NCBI GenBank assembly: GCA_015057665.1 | Contig: SVDY01000003.1 | Location: 98,804 to 162,803, forward strand | Source of the DNA: Lachnospiraceae bacterium | GTDB lineage: Bacteria > Bacillota > Clostridia > Lachnospirales > Lachnospiraceae | Length of the DNA stretch: 64,000 nucleotides | Direction: 5' to 3' | Program-made: the position numbers and the translations under genes | The notes under the pieces: generated by a model | The model's database searches: none | Told to the model about the DNA's origin: nothing | Seen by the model: only the letters and a program-made list of their open reading frames with translations | In this document: positions 9,857-18,625 of the stretch, piece by piece | Numbering within the stretch: the stretch's first letter is position 1 | How the letters are laid out: every line of letters starts with the position of its first letter

Positions 9857-9914
9857 AAGACAAAAGAAAAACAGCTGTGATCAGCTGTGAACAAAAATAG
9901 ATAGAAAAAGTTTT

Positions 9915-9955
9915 AGCGCCATTTAATCTTTCTTTACAAATTAAATGGCGCTTTT
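9915..9955. terminator. Bidirectional terminator; rest of 9857-10377 gap
   Basis: AGCGCCATTTAA (9915-9926) and TTAAATGGCGCT (9941-9952) form a perfect 12-bp stem with T on one side and A on the other. The remainder of this 520-base gap is very AT-rich and, apart from the promoter near 10331, I see no gene or structure in it. Confidence 0.88.
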
Positions 9956-10327
9956 AATGAATTTCTTTAAGTTTCACTATATAACCTCTCTTTCTATTAA
10001 GTGGTCCGGATTAAATTAAGTATTTGATTGGTCCGTCCTCCTGTTTTTTGAAGTTTTCTCTTCGTTTCTATGTACATATAATATCTCATTTATTTGCAAT
10101 TGTCAATAGTATTTTTAGAAAAAATGAAAAATATTTTTTAAAAATCTGATAAGAAGCGGAGAATATATTGTATTGAGTTTATAAAAATATATAAAATGTT
10201 ATAATATTTGCAAAATTATAAATAAAACAGCGAATAGAACAAAAATAGTTCTGTCGAAAGATGTCGAAAATTGTTATACAAATATAAGAGAGAAATGAAT
10301 TGATGCTATTCTAATAATATGGGGGTA

Positions 10328-10336
10328 TGTTATAAT
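10328..10336 (+). promoter_or_regulatory. Extended -10 promoter for helicase gene
   Basis: TGTTATAAT: a consensus TATAAT at 10331-10336 preceded by the TGn extension, 42 bases before the start codon. No good -35 hexamer is visible, which extended -10 promoters tolerate. Confidence 0.5.
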
Positions 10337-10377
10337 TGTGAAAAAGAACGCAAAAGAAGGAAGAGAGGAATCGGCCC

Positions 10378-13300
10378 ATGGAACAGGAAAAGAAAATGCA
10401 AATTACAATAGAAGCCAGTGATGTATTGAATTATGCTTTGCATCAGAATGGCATACCGGTTATCTCAGCCATCAGAGTACGAAATCTGGCAGGACAGGAT
10501 CTGGAGAACCTGACCCTTAGAATAAGCGGAGAGGAAGATATGATTGTTCCTTATGAAGAACAGATTCTATTGATTCGTGCAGGGGAGGATTTGTGTATAC
10601 GCAGTCCGAAGATTTCCATTCAGGGTTCCAGTCTGGCCGGTCTGACAGAGAGAATTCAGTTTGGACTGAAAGCAGCCATTTATCAGAGGGAGGAACTTTT
10701 ATCTGCGTGCAGAAAAGATATGACGGTCCTGGCTTATGATGAATGGCCGGGAGCCGGATATTATCCGGAACTTTTGGGAGCATTTGTCATGCCAAACCAT
10801 CCGGTCGTAGCTGAACTGATAAAGTCTGCGTCTGAATGGCTTGAAAAATGGACGGGAAATCCATCTCTTGATGGATATCAGAGTAATCATCCGGACAGAG
10901 TAAAAAAGATGGCGGCAGCAGTATTTGCAGCAATCCAGGAGAAGAATATTGTGTATGCAGTACCTCCGGCAAGTTTTGAGAATCTGGGACAGAGAGTCCG
11001 CCTGGCCGATGAAGTAATGGAACAGCGTCTTGGCACATGTCTTGATCTGACTCTTCTTTATGCTGCCTGTCTGGAAGCCATGGGGCTGAATCCGTTGCTT
11101 GTTATGATGCACGGGCATATCTTTGCAGGGGTATGGCTGATGGATCAGGCCTTTCTGGATTCCGTAGAAGATGATCCGTCACAGCTTGAGAAGAGAATGT
11201 CAAAGGGGATTCATGAGATTCTCGTGGTGGAAACGACCATGATGTGTGCCGGCAGGAATTATAATTTTGATGATGCGGTAAAACATGGTGAGAAGCAGCT
11301 TGGCAAATACAAAGAATTTATCTTTGCCCTCGATGTGGCAAGGGCAAGAAAAAGCGGTGTCCGTCCGCTTCCGCTTCGAATCAGAACAGAGAATGGATAT
11401 GAACTTGTTCATGAGGAGCGTCATTTCTGGGAGATGACGAAGAAGCCGGAAGACATCGGCGATACATATGAATATCAGATTACTTATGAAAAGGAGACTC
11501 CATCCAAACAGGTTCAGTGGGAGCGGAGACTGCTTGATCTGAGCCTTCGAAATATGCTTATTAATATGCGTCTGACCAAATCCGTTGTACCTTTGCTGTC
11601 TTCCTATGTGGGAGATTTGGAAGACGCTCTTATGGAAGGCGAGGAATTCCAGGTGCTTCCCCGCCCGAAAGAATGGGATCAGGATGGAAAGAAAGAATTC
11701 ACCCTGGAGACAACCAATGATCTTGGTCCTTATGGAGAGCTGATTGCTTCCGAGTGCAGACATAAAAGATTACATACCATATATACAGAAGAAGAGCTGA
11801 ATAAGACACTGACGAAACTTTATCGTACGGCAAAGACATCTATGGAGGAAAACGGTGCCAGCACTCTTTATCTTGCGCTGGGGCTCCTCCGCTGGTTTGA
11901 AGAGATGAAATCTACGCTGCCGCGTTATGCACCTATTGTGCTTATTCCTGTTGAGATTGTAAGAAAATCTGCAAGAAAGGGTTATGTCCTCAGAATGAGA
12001 GACGAAGAAGCCCAGATAAATATTACTTTATTAGAATTTTTAAAACAGAATTATAATATCCGTATTCAGGGACTGAATCCGATTCCGATGGACGAACATG
12101 GTCTTGATATGAAGAAGATTTTTGCTGTAATCCGCCACGGAATTATGGAAGAGAAGATGTGGGATGTAATCGAATCCGGATTTATCGGCAATTTCTCCTT
12201 TGCCCAGTTCGTCATGTGGAATGATATCCACAACCGGCCGGATATACTTACGAGAAACAAAATCGTACAAAGTCTGATTGCCGGTGCAGTGGAGTGGGAT
12301 TGTACCATTCCGGAGGGAACGAAGACGGAAGAAGCATATCTTCCGATTACTGCAGATTCTTCCCAGCTGCAGGCCATTAATATGGCAGCAAATGATGTAA
12401 GTTTTGTTCTGCACGGACCTCCGGGAACGGGCAAATCTCAGACGATCACAGCCATGATTTCCAATGCCCTGACAAAGGGGAAAACAGTTCTCTTTGTGGC
12501 AGAAAAGATGGCAGCTCTGGAAGTTGTACAGAAACGTCTTGCCGGTCTTGGAATAGAAGATTTTTGTCTGGAAATCCACTCTAACAAAGCAGTAAAAAGA
12601 AATGTATTAGATCAGTTGAAAAGATGTTTGGAGATTCAGGTGCAGGAAAACGAAACGGATTATGATGCCAAGATAGAAGATATGCGCAGAATGCGTCAGA
12701 ATCTTGATGTCTATGTCCGGAAACTTCATGAAAAGAGAGCTTTTGGCAAAAGTCTTCGTGAACTGATTGATCTCTACGAATTGATTCCGGAACATGAAAC
12801 CCAGCTTGTATTTGAAGAAGAATATGCAGCTTCTCTTACTCAGAGCGGCTTAGAGGAACAGAAACATCTGCTGGAACAGCTGCTGGCGGCAGGGCGTGCC
12901 ATCGGACATCCGTGCAATCATCCGCTGACACCGGTCCGTCAGACTGTGTACAGTCAGAGCCTGAAGTTTGACTACAGGGCAAAAGTGACAGAATACAGAG
13001 ATACCCTGGCCCGATTAAATGAGGCAGGCCTTCCGTTTGCATCGTTTATGGGAATTGTTGCACCATATGACAGGGAAGATTGGGATTATATTAACCAGTA
13101 TGCCATGGCTGTCATTGATGTGGAAAATATTCCGGTATTTTTATTAAAGGCGGAATCTCTGGAAGAGGAATTCAAAGTTCCATATGCTTTTCTTGAAAAG
13201 AAAGAGACATGTGAGGAGAAAGAGAAAGCTTTAAAACGGAACTGGAATGAGAATTTCCTCCGTATGGATATGAGTGGATTCCAGAGCCGTTATACGGAAG

Positions 13301-15498
13301 CCATTGGCAGGTTCTTTGGCAAGAGGAGAGCCCTCAATGCATTGGTAACAGAACTTAAGGCTTATGCACAGTTTCCGATTGTGACGGAACAGATTCCTGT
13401 TCTTCTTACGGATATTACTTTTTACCAAAAAGAAAAGGAAGAACTGGCACAGGCGGAGGAATCTCTTCCAAAAGAGTGGAAGAACCTGCTTGCCGATTAT
13501 CCGGATACTGCTTCTTTGAAATTGTATCAAGAGCAGATCACCGGACAGATAGAACTGGTATCCGGTTTTATTGACAGAATTGAAGAGATGAAAGCGGATG
13601 GACGTTTTGCGGAATGTGTAATAAAGGCGGAAAAAGTGAATGAAAGCTATAACAGTCTCATAAGTGTACAGGAAACTGTATTCCAGATGCTGAATCTTGA
13701 GTTTAATGATAAAGATGACAATTGGATGGCTGTCAGACTGGCAGCCTGCGAAAAACTTTTAGAACGTGAAGAGGAATTAAAGGACTTTATTATTTACCGC
13801 CAGTTTGAAGAAGAATGCAGGAAGGCAGGGCTTACCATTGTATGCGAGGCATATTCGGACGGTGTGGAGCATGACCAGTTGATGGATGTATATCTGCGCT
13901 CGATCTATAAAGCCATTGCGCTCTATGTCATTGAACAGGAACCGGCACTGAACAGTTTTACCGGCACAGGATTCAATGAACGCATTCTTCAGTTTAAAAA
14001 GCTGGATGAAGAATTTATGGAACTGACCAAGGAGGAGATGTACTGCAGGCTGACAGATCAGCTTCCAAAAGACAATGAATCTGTTGTATTCAGCAAGGAA
14101 CTGAATATTTTAAGACGTGCCATCAGCAGTAACGGCAGAGGTCTGTCTATCCGTAACCTGTTTGATCAGATTCCTCATATTTTGCCAAAATTATGTCCGT
14201 GCATGCTCATGAGTCCGATTTCCGTGGCCCAGTATCTGTCTGCCGATAATGATCTTTTCGATATTGTAATCTTTGACGAGGCTTCTCAGCTTCCGACCTG
14301 TAAGGCGGTAGGCGTGCTGGCGAGAGGAAAGAACGCGGTCATTGTAGGAGATCCGAATCAGATGCCTCCTACCAGTTTTTTTGCCGGCAACAGCGTGGAT
14401 GAGGATAACCTTGAGATAGAAGATCTGGACAGCATCCTTGATGACTGTCTGGCACTTGGCATGCCGGGGGCACATCTGAAATGGCATTACCGAAGCCGTC
14501 ATGAAAGCCTGATCGCCTTTAGCAATCAGGAGTTTTATGAGAATTCCATGCAGACCTTCCCATCTGTCAACGACAGGGAGAAACGTGTGAATATGGTCAA
14601 AGTAAAAGGATTTTTTGACCGCGGCAAAGGACGGGTGAATACAGCAGAAGCCAAGGCTATTGTGGCAGAAATCAAGAGAAGATATCAGGATCCTGTATTA
14701 AAAAATCTGTCCCTTGGCGTTGTTACCTTTAATATCAGCCAGCAGACTTTGATCGAAGACCTGTTATTGGACGAATTCCACAAAGATACCAATTTTGACA
14801 ACTGGGCCAATACAGGAGAGGAACCGCTTTTTGTGAAAAATCTGGAAAATGTACAGGGAGACGAGAGAGATGTCATTCTGTTTTCTGTAGCCTTCGGTCC
14901 TGATAAAGAAGGAAAGCTGTCTCTTAATTTCGGTCCGATCAACAAAGACGGAGGCTGGAAGCGATTAAATGTAGCTGTCACAAGAGCAAAAGAAGAGATG
15001 GTAGTGTTCTCCACAATGACAGGAGATATGATTGATTTAAGACGCACCCGTTCCAGAGGTGTGGAAGCATTGAAACATTTCCTGGAATATGCCCAGAAAG
15101 GCTCTCTTCAGAATGAATACCGCCAAGATCAGGCGGGAAAGAAACAGGGAATTGTAGAATATATCTGCAAAAAACTGACAGAAGCAGGATATGAATTCCA
15201 AAAAGATGTGGGTCATTCCAAGTTTAAGATGGATATTGCGGTTATTCATCCGGAAAAACCGGAAGAATATCTTCTTGGCATTATGTTGGACGGTGATTCC
15301 TATCGTTCTTCTGTCAATACAAAAGACCGTGAAGTTGGGCAGGTAAATGTACTCACTGGTCTTGGATGGAATCTTCATCGAATCTGGTCCATGGACTGGT
15401 GGGATAACCGGGAAAAAGAAATCCAGAAACTGCTGGATATCTTAAAAGAACTGCATGGAACCGAGACAATAACAGAAAATGAGGGAGAAAGAGAATAA
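10378..15498 (+). CDS. DUF4011 superfamily I helicase with C-terminal Vsr-like nuclease
   Basis: A 1706-residue multidomain protein. Order seen: N-terminal beta-rich part; transglutaminase-like segment (GTCLDL with Cys221, then MHGH with His245/His247); DUF4011 start WERRLLDLSLRN near 380; Walker A GPPGTGKSQ near 680; helicase motif II DEAS at about 1300 with GDPNQMPP after it; motif WHYRSRHE; motifs QGDERD and NVAVTRAKEE near 1531; and a C-terminal nuclease-like domain (MDIAV, LDGDSY, GWNLHRIW) of the MTES_1575/Vsr-like kind. It probably unwinds or translocates on nucleic acid and cuts it. Proteins of this type occur among predicted anti-phage genes, but housekeeping repair is also possible. 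The stop touches the next ATG. Confidence 0.9.
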   Translation: MEQEKKMQITIEASDVLNYALHQNGIPVISAIRVRNLAGQDLENLTLRISGEEDMIVPYEEQILLIRAGEDLCIRSPKISIQGSSLAGLTERIQFGLKAAIYQREELLSACRKDMTVLAYDEWPGAGYYPELLGAFVMPNHPVVAELIKSASEWLEKWTGNPSLDGYQSNHPDRVKKMAAAVFAAIQEKNIVYAVPPASFENLGQRVRLADEVMEQRLGTCLDLTLLYAACLEAMGLNPLLVMMHGHIFAGVWLMDQAFLDSVEDDPSQLEKRMSKGIHEILVVETTMMCAGRNYNFDDAVKHGEKQLGKYKEFIFALDVARARKSGVRPLPLRIRTENGYELVHEERHFWEMTKKPEDIGDTYEYQITYEKETPSKQVQWERRLLDLSLRNMLINMRLTKSVVPLLSSYVGDLEDALMEGEEFQVLPRPKEWDQDGKKEFTLETTNDLGPYGELIASECRHKRLHTIYTEEELNKTLTKLYRTAKTSMEENGASTLYLALGLLRWFEEMKSTLPRYAPIVLIPVEIVRKSARKGYVLRMRDEEAQINITLLEFLKQNYNIRIQGLNPIPMDEHGLDMKKIFAVIRHGIMEEKMWDVIESGFIGNFSFAQFVMWNDIHNRPDILTRNKIVQSLIAGAVEWDCTIPEGTKTEEAYLPITADSSQLQAINMAANDVSFVLHGPPGTGKSQTITAMISNALTKGKTVLFVAEKMAALEVVQKRLAGLGIEDFCLEIHSNKAVKRNVLDQLKRCLEIQVQENETDYDAKIEDMRRMRQNLDVYVRKLHEKRAFGKSLRELIDLYELIPEHETQLVFEEEYAASLTQSGLEEQKHLLEQLLAAGRAIGHPCNHPLTPVRQTVYSQSLKFDYRAKVTEYRDTLARLNEAGLPFASFMGIVAPYDREDWDYINQYAMAVIDVENIPVFLLKAESLEEEFKVPYAFLEKKETCEEKEKALKRNWNENFLRMDMSGFQSRYTEAIGRFFGKRRALNALVTELKAYAQFPIVTEQIPVLLTDITFYQKEKEELAQAEESLPKEWKNLLADYPDTASLKLYQEQITGQIELVSGFIDRIEEMKADGRFAECVIKAEKVNESYNSLISVQETVFQMLNLEFNDKDDNWMAVRLAACEKLLEREEELKDFIIYRQFEEECRKAGLTIVCEAYSDGVEHDQLMDVYLRSIYKAIALYVIEQEPALNSFTGTGFNERILQFKKLDEEFMELTKEEMYCRLTDQLPKDNESVVFSKELNILRRAISSNGRGLSIRNLFDQIPHILPKLCPCMLMSPISVAQYLSADNDLFDIVIFDEASQLPTCKAVGVLARGKNAVIVGDPNQMPPTSFFAGNSVDEDNLEIEDLDSILDDCLALGMPGAHLKWHYRSRHESLIAFSNQEFYENSMQTFPSVNDREKRVNMVKVKGFFDRGKGRVNTAEAKAIVAEIKRRYQDPVLKNLSLGVVTFNISQQTLIEDLLLDEFHKDTNFDNWANTGEEPLFVKNLENVQGDERDVILFSVAFGPDKEGKLSLNFGPINKDGGWKRLNVAVTRAKEEMVVFSTMTGDMIDLRRTRSRGVEALKHFLEYAQKGSLQNEYRQDQAGKKQGIVEYICKKLTEAGYEFQKDVGHSKFKMDIAVIHPEKPEEYLLGIMLDGDSYRSSVNTKDREVGQVNVLTGLGWNLHRIWSMDWWDNREKEIQKLLDILKELHGTETITENEGERE

Positions 15499-16587
15499 AT
15501 GGACAACAACCAGACAAATAATGCTATGAATCCGGACGGACAGCCTGTGGTTCACAAACGGCGTGAACGTTACTCCGGCACCCATCCAAAGAAATTCAGC
15601 CAGAAATACAAAGAACATAATCCGGAAAAATATGCTGACACTATTGATAAGGTGATCAAAAAGGGCAGTACACCTGCCGGCATGCACATTTCCATTATGG
15701 TAAAAGAAATTCTTGATTTTCTTCAGATCAAACCGGGACAGATCGGCCTGGATGCAACCCTTGGTTACGGCGGACATACGAAAGAGATGATGAAATGTTT
15801 AGAAGGCAGAGGTCATGTATATGGGCTTGACGTGGATCCTATTGAATCTGCCAAAACAAAAGAACGTTTGAACAGCCAGGGGTTCGGAGATGACATTCTT
15901 ACGGTAAAGCTTACCAATTTTATGAACATTGACCAGGTGGCGGAAGAAGAAGGAAAGAAATTTGATTTTATTCTGGCTGATCTGGGTGTATCTTCCATGC
16001 AGATTGACAATCCGGAGCGGGGATTTTCTTATAAAGTGGAAGGCCCTTTAGATCTTAGGCTGAACCCTCAGAAGGGAGTCAGTGCGGCCCAGCGTCTGAA
16101 GGAGATGGATTTGGAAGAAATCATAGGGATGCTCATCGATAATTCTGATGAACCATATGCACAAGAAATTGCAGAGAAGATTTATAATAAAATTAAACGG
16201 GGCGGAAAAATCGACACTACGATTGAGTTGAAAGAAACCATTGAGGAAGCTCTTGTTTTCATTCCAAATAAAGACCGGAAAGAAGCGGTGAAAAAGGCCT
16301 GTGCCAGAACTTTCCAGGCGCTCCGCATTGATGTAAATAATGAATATGAAGTATTATATTCTTTTTTGGAGAAACTTCCGGGCGTGCTTGCACCAGGCGG
16401 AAGAGTGGCAATTCTTACTTTCCATTCCGGTGAAGACAGGCTGGTAAAGAAATCCTTTAAAGAATGGAAAAAAGCAGGGGAATACAGTGAAGTGGCAAGT
16501 GATGTAATCCGTCCGTCTGCAGAGGAATGCACTTTGAATCCAAGAGCCCGCTCCACTAAAATGAGATGGGCAATCAAAGTGGAATAG
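15499..16587 (+). CDS. RsmH-family N4-cytosine methyltransferase paralogue
   Basis: 362 residues. Has the RsmH hallmarks: DATLGYGGHT, GLDVDP, DLGVSSMQID with RGFSY, TFQALRIDVN, LTFHSGEDRLVKK and RSTKMR. Classical RsmH methylates N4 of C1402 in 16S rRNA. Differences: an extra N-terminal region of about 67 residues (RRERYSGTHPKKFSQ then STPAGMHIS) and a location outside the division gene cluster, so this is probably a second, divergent RsmH. ATG follows the helicase stop without a gap, so translation is coupled. Target (rRNA, other RNA or DNA) cannot be read from the sequence. Confidence 0.9.
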   Translation: MDNNQTNNAMNPDGQPVVHKRRERYSGTHPKKFSQKYKEHNPEKYADTIDKVIKKGSTPAGMHISIMVKEILDFLQIKPGQIGLDATLGYGGHTKEMMKCLEGRGHVYGLDVDPIESAKTKERLNSQGFGDDILTVKLTNFMNIDQVAEEEGKKFDFILADLGVSSMQIDNPERGFSYKVEGPLDLRLNPQKGVSAAQRLKEMDLEEIIGMLIDNSDEPYAQEIAEKIYNKIKRGGKIDTTIELKETIEEALVFIPNKDRKEAVKKACARTFQALRIDVNNEYEVLYSFLEKLPGVLAPGGRVAILTFHSGEDRLVKKSFKEWKKAGEYSEVASDVIRPSAEECTLNPRARSTKMRWAIKVE

Positions 16588-16682
16588 GGATGAAAAGCAG
16601 AAAAGCTCAAGTTCCGCTTGCGAGATTTGGAGAGGGATTCATTTCCCATCTGATATAATTGATTTTAGAAAGGATGAAAACG

Positions 16683-17330
16683 ATGATAGATATTGTCTTT
16701 GTAACAGATTATGTATGTCCATACTGTCTGGTGGCAAAAGAGGCATTAAAGAAAGCGTTGATTGCAACTAATATAGATGCCAATATTACCTTCCATCCCA
16801 TGGAGCTTACTATGGAACCGGAACCAAGAGTGGATACTTATCATGACGAAGTGAGAAAAGCAAAGTATCAGGTTCTTGTAGAACCTTGCAAAAAGCTGGG
16901 TATTGATATGAAGCTTCCTCCAAATGTTGTGCCTCGTCCATATACAAGACTTGCCTATGAAGGACTGCATTTTGCTGCAAGCAAGGGAAAGGCAGAAGCC
17001 TATAACGACTTAATGTACAATGCCTATTTTATCGACGAAAAAGACATAGGAGATATTGATGTGTTAGTCTCACTGGCAGAAAGCGTGGGACTTAATGGAG
17101 CAGAGTACAGGGAAGCACTTGAAACCGGAAAATACAGAATTCTTCAGGAAAACCTTTCCTACTATGCAAGAAACAAGCTGAAACCAAAAGGAATTCCGGC
17201 TATCTATATTGATGGAAAGAAGGTGACGCTTTCCGATTATAGTGTGGAAGAAATGATGGGGATCCTTCTTCACAAGACGCAGGGTGAAAATGCTGTTGGA
17301 ATGAGCTGCGGCATTGACGGGTGCTGTTAA
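16683..17330 (+). CDS. DsbA-family (FrnE-like) thiol oxidoreductase
   Basis: 215 residues. Thioredoxin fold with active site CPYC near residue 12, a helical insertion, and a cis-Pro region GIPAIYIDGKK near the C-terminus, as in cytoplasmic DsbA/FrnE-like proteins. No signal peptide, so probably cytosolic. It ends in a Cys-rich tail (CGIDGCC) which could bind metal or act as a resolving thiol. The chosen ATG lies seven bases after AAGGATG; in-frame ATGs at 16659 and 16674 lack spacing for a binding site. Confidence 0.88.
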   Translation: MIDIVFVTDYVCPYCLVAKEALKKALIATNIDANITFHPMELTMEPEPRVDTYHDEVRKAKYQVLVEPCKKLGIDMKLPPNVVPRPYTRLAYEGLHFAASKGKAEAYNDLMYNAYFIDEKDIGDIDVLVSLAESVGLNGAEYREALETGKYRILQENLSYYARNKLKPKGIPAIYIDGKKVTLSDYSVEEMMGILLHKTQGENAVGMSCGIDGCC

Positions 17331-17369
17331 CAGAAAAACTGATTGGGAAAATAGAATAGAAAAATAGAG

Positions 17370-17407
17370 ATGGGCTGCATCTGAGAGATCAGAGGCAGCC
17401 CATTTTT
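17370..17407. terminator. Terminator between convergent genes
   Basis: ATGGGCTGC (17370-17378) pairs with GCAGCCCAT (17395-17403), with an inner CTGA/TCAG extension, then T5. It separates the DsbA-like gene from the HD gene read in the other direction. Confidence 0.9.
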
Positions 17408-17444
17408 AATATCCCCATTTCGTGGACAGAGGTTAGATTCTCTT

Positions 17445-18104
17445 TTAGATTACTTTCTGTCCATTGATCGTGAGTTTGAATTGGCAGTTCAGCTTCTCAG
17501 CTGCTTTTCTGCAGAGTACCATTCGTCCTAAAAAGATTTCAAAGTAATCCATAACGGAACAGACGGTGGTGTCAAGCTTCAGTCGAAGTTCAATAATCTT
17601 CTTGTCGATAACACTGACTTTACTTTCTTTTACTGCATAGTTCACTCTGTCGTGAATGTCAAAGGAAGCGATATCTGTATTTCTTACCCGCGTAAAACGT
17701 ACGTCGCTTTTGTCTGCAATCATGAGGGCTGCCGCAACAGAGTTGACAGGAAAGGCGGATTTTTCATCGTGATTTCCGATGGCAGTAATGATTGTGGCGG
17801 TCTCTTCCGGATCCATATTAAGTTTGTCTAAAATGCGGAATGCCATAACTGCACCCGTGTGGCCGTGATCATTGCGGTTTACAACATTTCCGATGTCGTG
17901 AAGATAACCGGCAATGCTCGCCAGTTCCTGGTCTCTGTCAGAGTAATCAAGCTCATCAAGAATCTCGCTGGCAATCTGGGCTACTCTTGTCACATGGGCA
18001 AAGCTGTGTTCCGTAAAACCCATGGCACTTAAAGATTCGTCCGCTTTTTTAATATAAGTTTTGATTTCGTCGTTTTTTCGAATATCTTCGTATGTTAAAT
18101 GCAA
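17445..18104 (-). CDS. HD-domain phosphohydrolase
   Basis: 219 residues. Metal-binding set of HD hydrolases: His37 in HSFAHVTRV, His69-Asp70 in GYLHDIGN, His80/His82, a further NHDEKS and Asp in IADKSD. Such enzymes hydrolyse phosphate esters of nucleotides or cyclic nucleotides; the substrate cannot be told. A helical C-terminal part follows the core. The only gene on the minus strand in this part of the window; single-gene unit. Confidence 0.88.
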   Translation of the reverse strand: MHLTYEDIRKNDEIKTYIKKADESLSAMGFTEHSFAHVTRVAQIASEILDELDYSDRDQELASIAGYLHDIGNVVNRNDHGHTGAVMAFRILDKLNMDPEETATIITAIGNHDEKSAFPVNSVAAALMIADKSDVRFTRVRNTDIASFDIHDRVNYAVKESKVSVIDKKIIELRLKLDTTVCSVMDYFEIFLGRMVLCRKAAEKLNCQFKLTINGQKVI

Positions 18105-18237
18105 AATAGTATTCTCCTAATCTAATTGGATTTTGTTTTCTATTGAAAAATTATACTGGGGATGAAAGAATCTGTCCAGAGTATTTTGAGTCTCTTATTC
18201 GGAGTTGGTTGTGCAAATTTTTGTACAGCTATCTTGT

Positions 18238-18243
18238 TATACT
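18238..18243 (+). promoter_or_regulatory. Extended -10 box for the small-peptide unit
   Basis: TGTTATACT: TATACT at 18238-18243 with the TGn extension, 30 bases before the first possible start at 18273. No convincing -35. Confidence 0.45.
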
Positions 18244-18272
18244 AAAACCATAGAAAACAGGAAGGCGTAATA

Positions 18273-18368
18273 ATGTTTGAGATACTATTTGAAATAATGT
18301 TTGAGATACTATTTCAGATATGGTTTTTAATACAGGAGGTACAGTATGAAAGGTTATGTAATTGCTAA
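18273..18368 (+). CDS. Possible 31-residue hydrophobic repeat peptide
   Basis: ATG preceded by GGAAGG at a suitable distance. The predicted peptide begins MFEILFEI and repeats it almost exactly as MFEILFQI, then runs WFLIQEV; the DNA shows a 24-bp tandem duplication (from about 18272 and again from 18296). It overlaps the start of the next small gene by 23 bases in another frame, a layout used in translational coupling. It may be a leader peptide, a membrane-active peptide or a chance ORF. Confidence 0.35.
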   Translation: MFEILFEIMFEILFQIWFLIQEVQYERLCNC

Positions 18369-18447
18369 CGGTTATATGGGATATGTGAATGGAAGCTATT
18401 TATTATTTGCAAGCGAATCCGATTACAGAGAGTATATGGAAGATTAA
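18346..18447 (+). CDS. 33-residue conserved small protein
   Basis: ATG with an ideal AGGAGG five bases upstream. The peptide starts MKGYVIANGYMGYVNGSY and ends in an acidic DYREYMED. Similar tiny Tyr/Gly-rich proteins are, to my knowledge, common but uncharacterised in Lachnospiraceae. It is soluble-looking with no membrane segment. The excellent binding site and codon pattern make it a real gene; function unknown. Confidence 0.8.
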   Translation: MKGYVIANGYMGYVNGSYLLFASESDYREYMED

Positions 18448-18533
18448 AAGTTTTTATGCTGTTTGTGCCTATGTAAGATTTGTGTTTTCATACTTTTTTT
18501 CTATGAAAGATTGTTTTTCATAGTTACCATAAT

Positions 18534-18562
18534 TTGCAATCCGATTCTTAAGAGAGTATAAT
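18534..18562 (+). promoter_or_regulatory. Promoter of WYL regulator/MFS unit
   Basis: TTGCAA (18534-18539), exactly 17 bases, TATAAT (18557-18562), 63 bases before the WYL start codon. Confidence 0.8.
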
Positions 18563-18625
18563 AACAACAGATAAAAGCAGGAGCAGGCTTTGACTTACTA
18601 TACTTTCAGATGAAGGATGTAGATT

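Noticed and set aside
9870..9890. CAGCTGTGATCAGCTGTGA as a Crp-type site
   Set aside because: It is a short direct repeat without the TGTGA/TCACA dyad and lies in the 3' region of a gene, before a terminator.
11200..12579. Long minus-strand ORFs opposite the helicase gene (120-190 codons)
   Set aside because: No binding sites, composition of reverse-strand shadows (Cys/His/Ile-rich), and the plus-strand frame has clear helicase motifs throughout.
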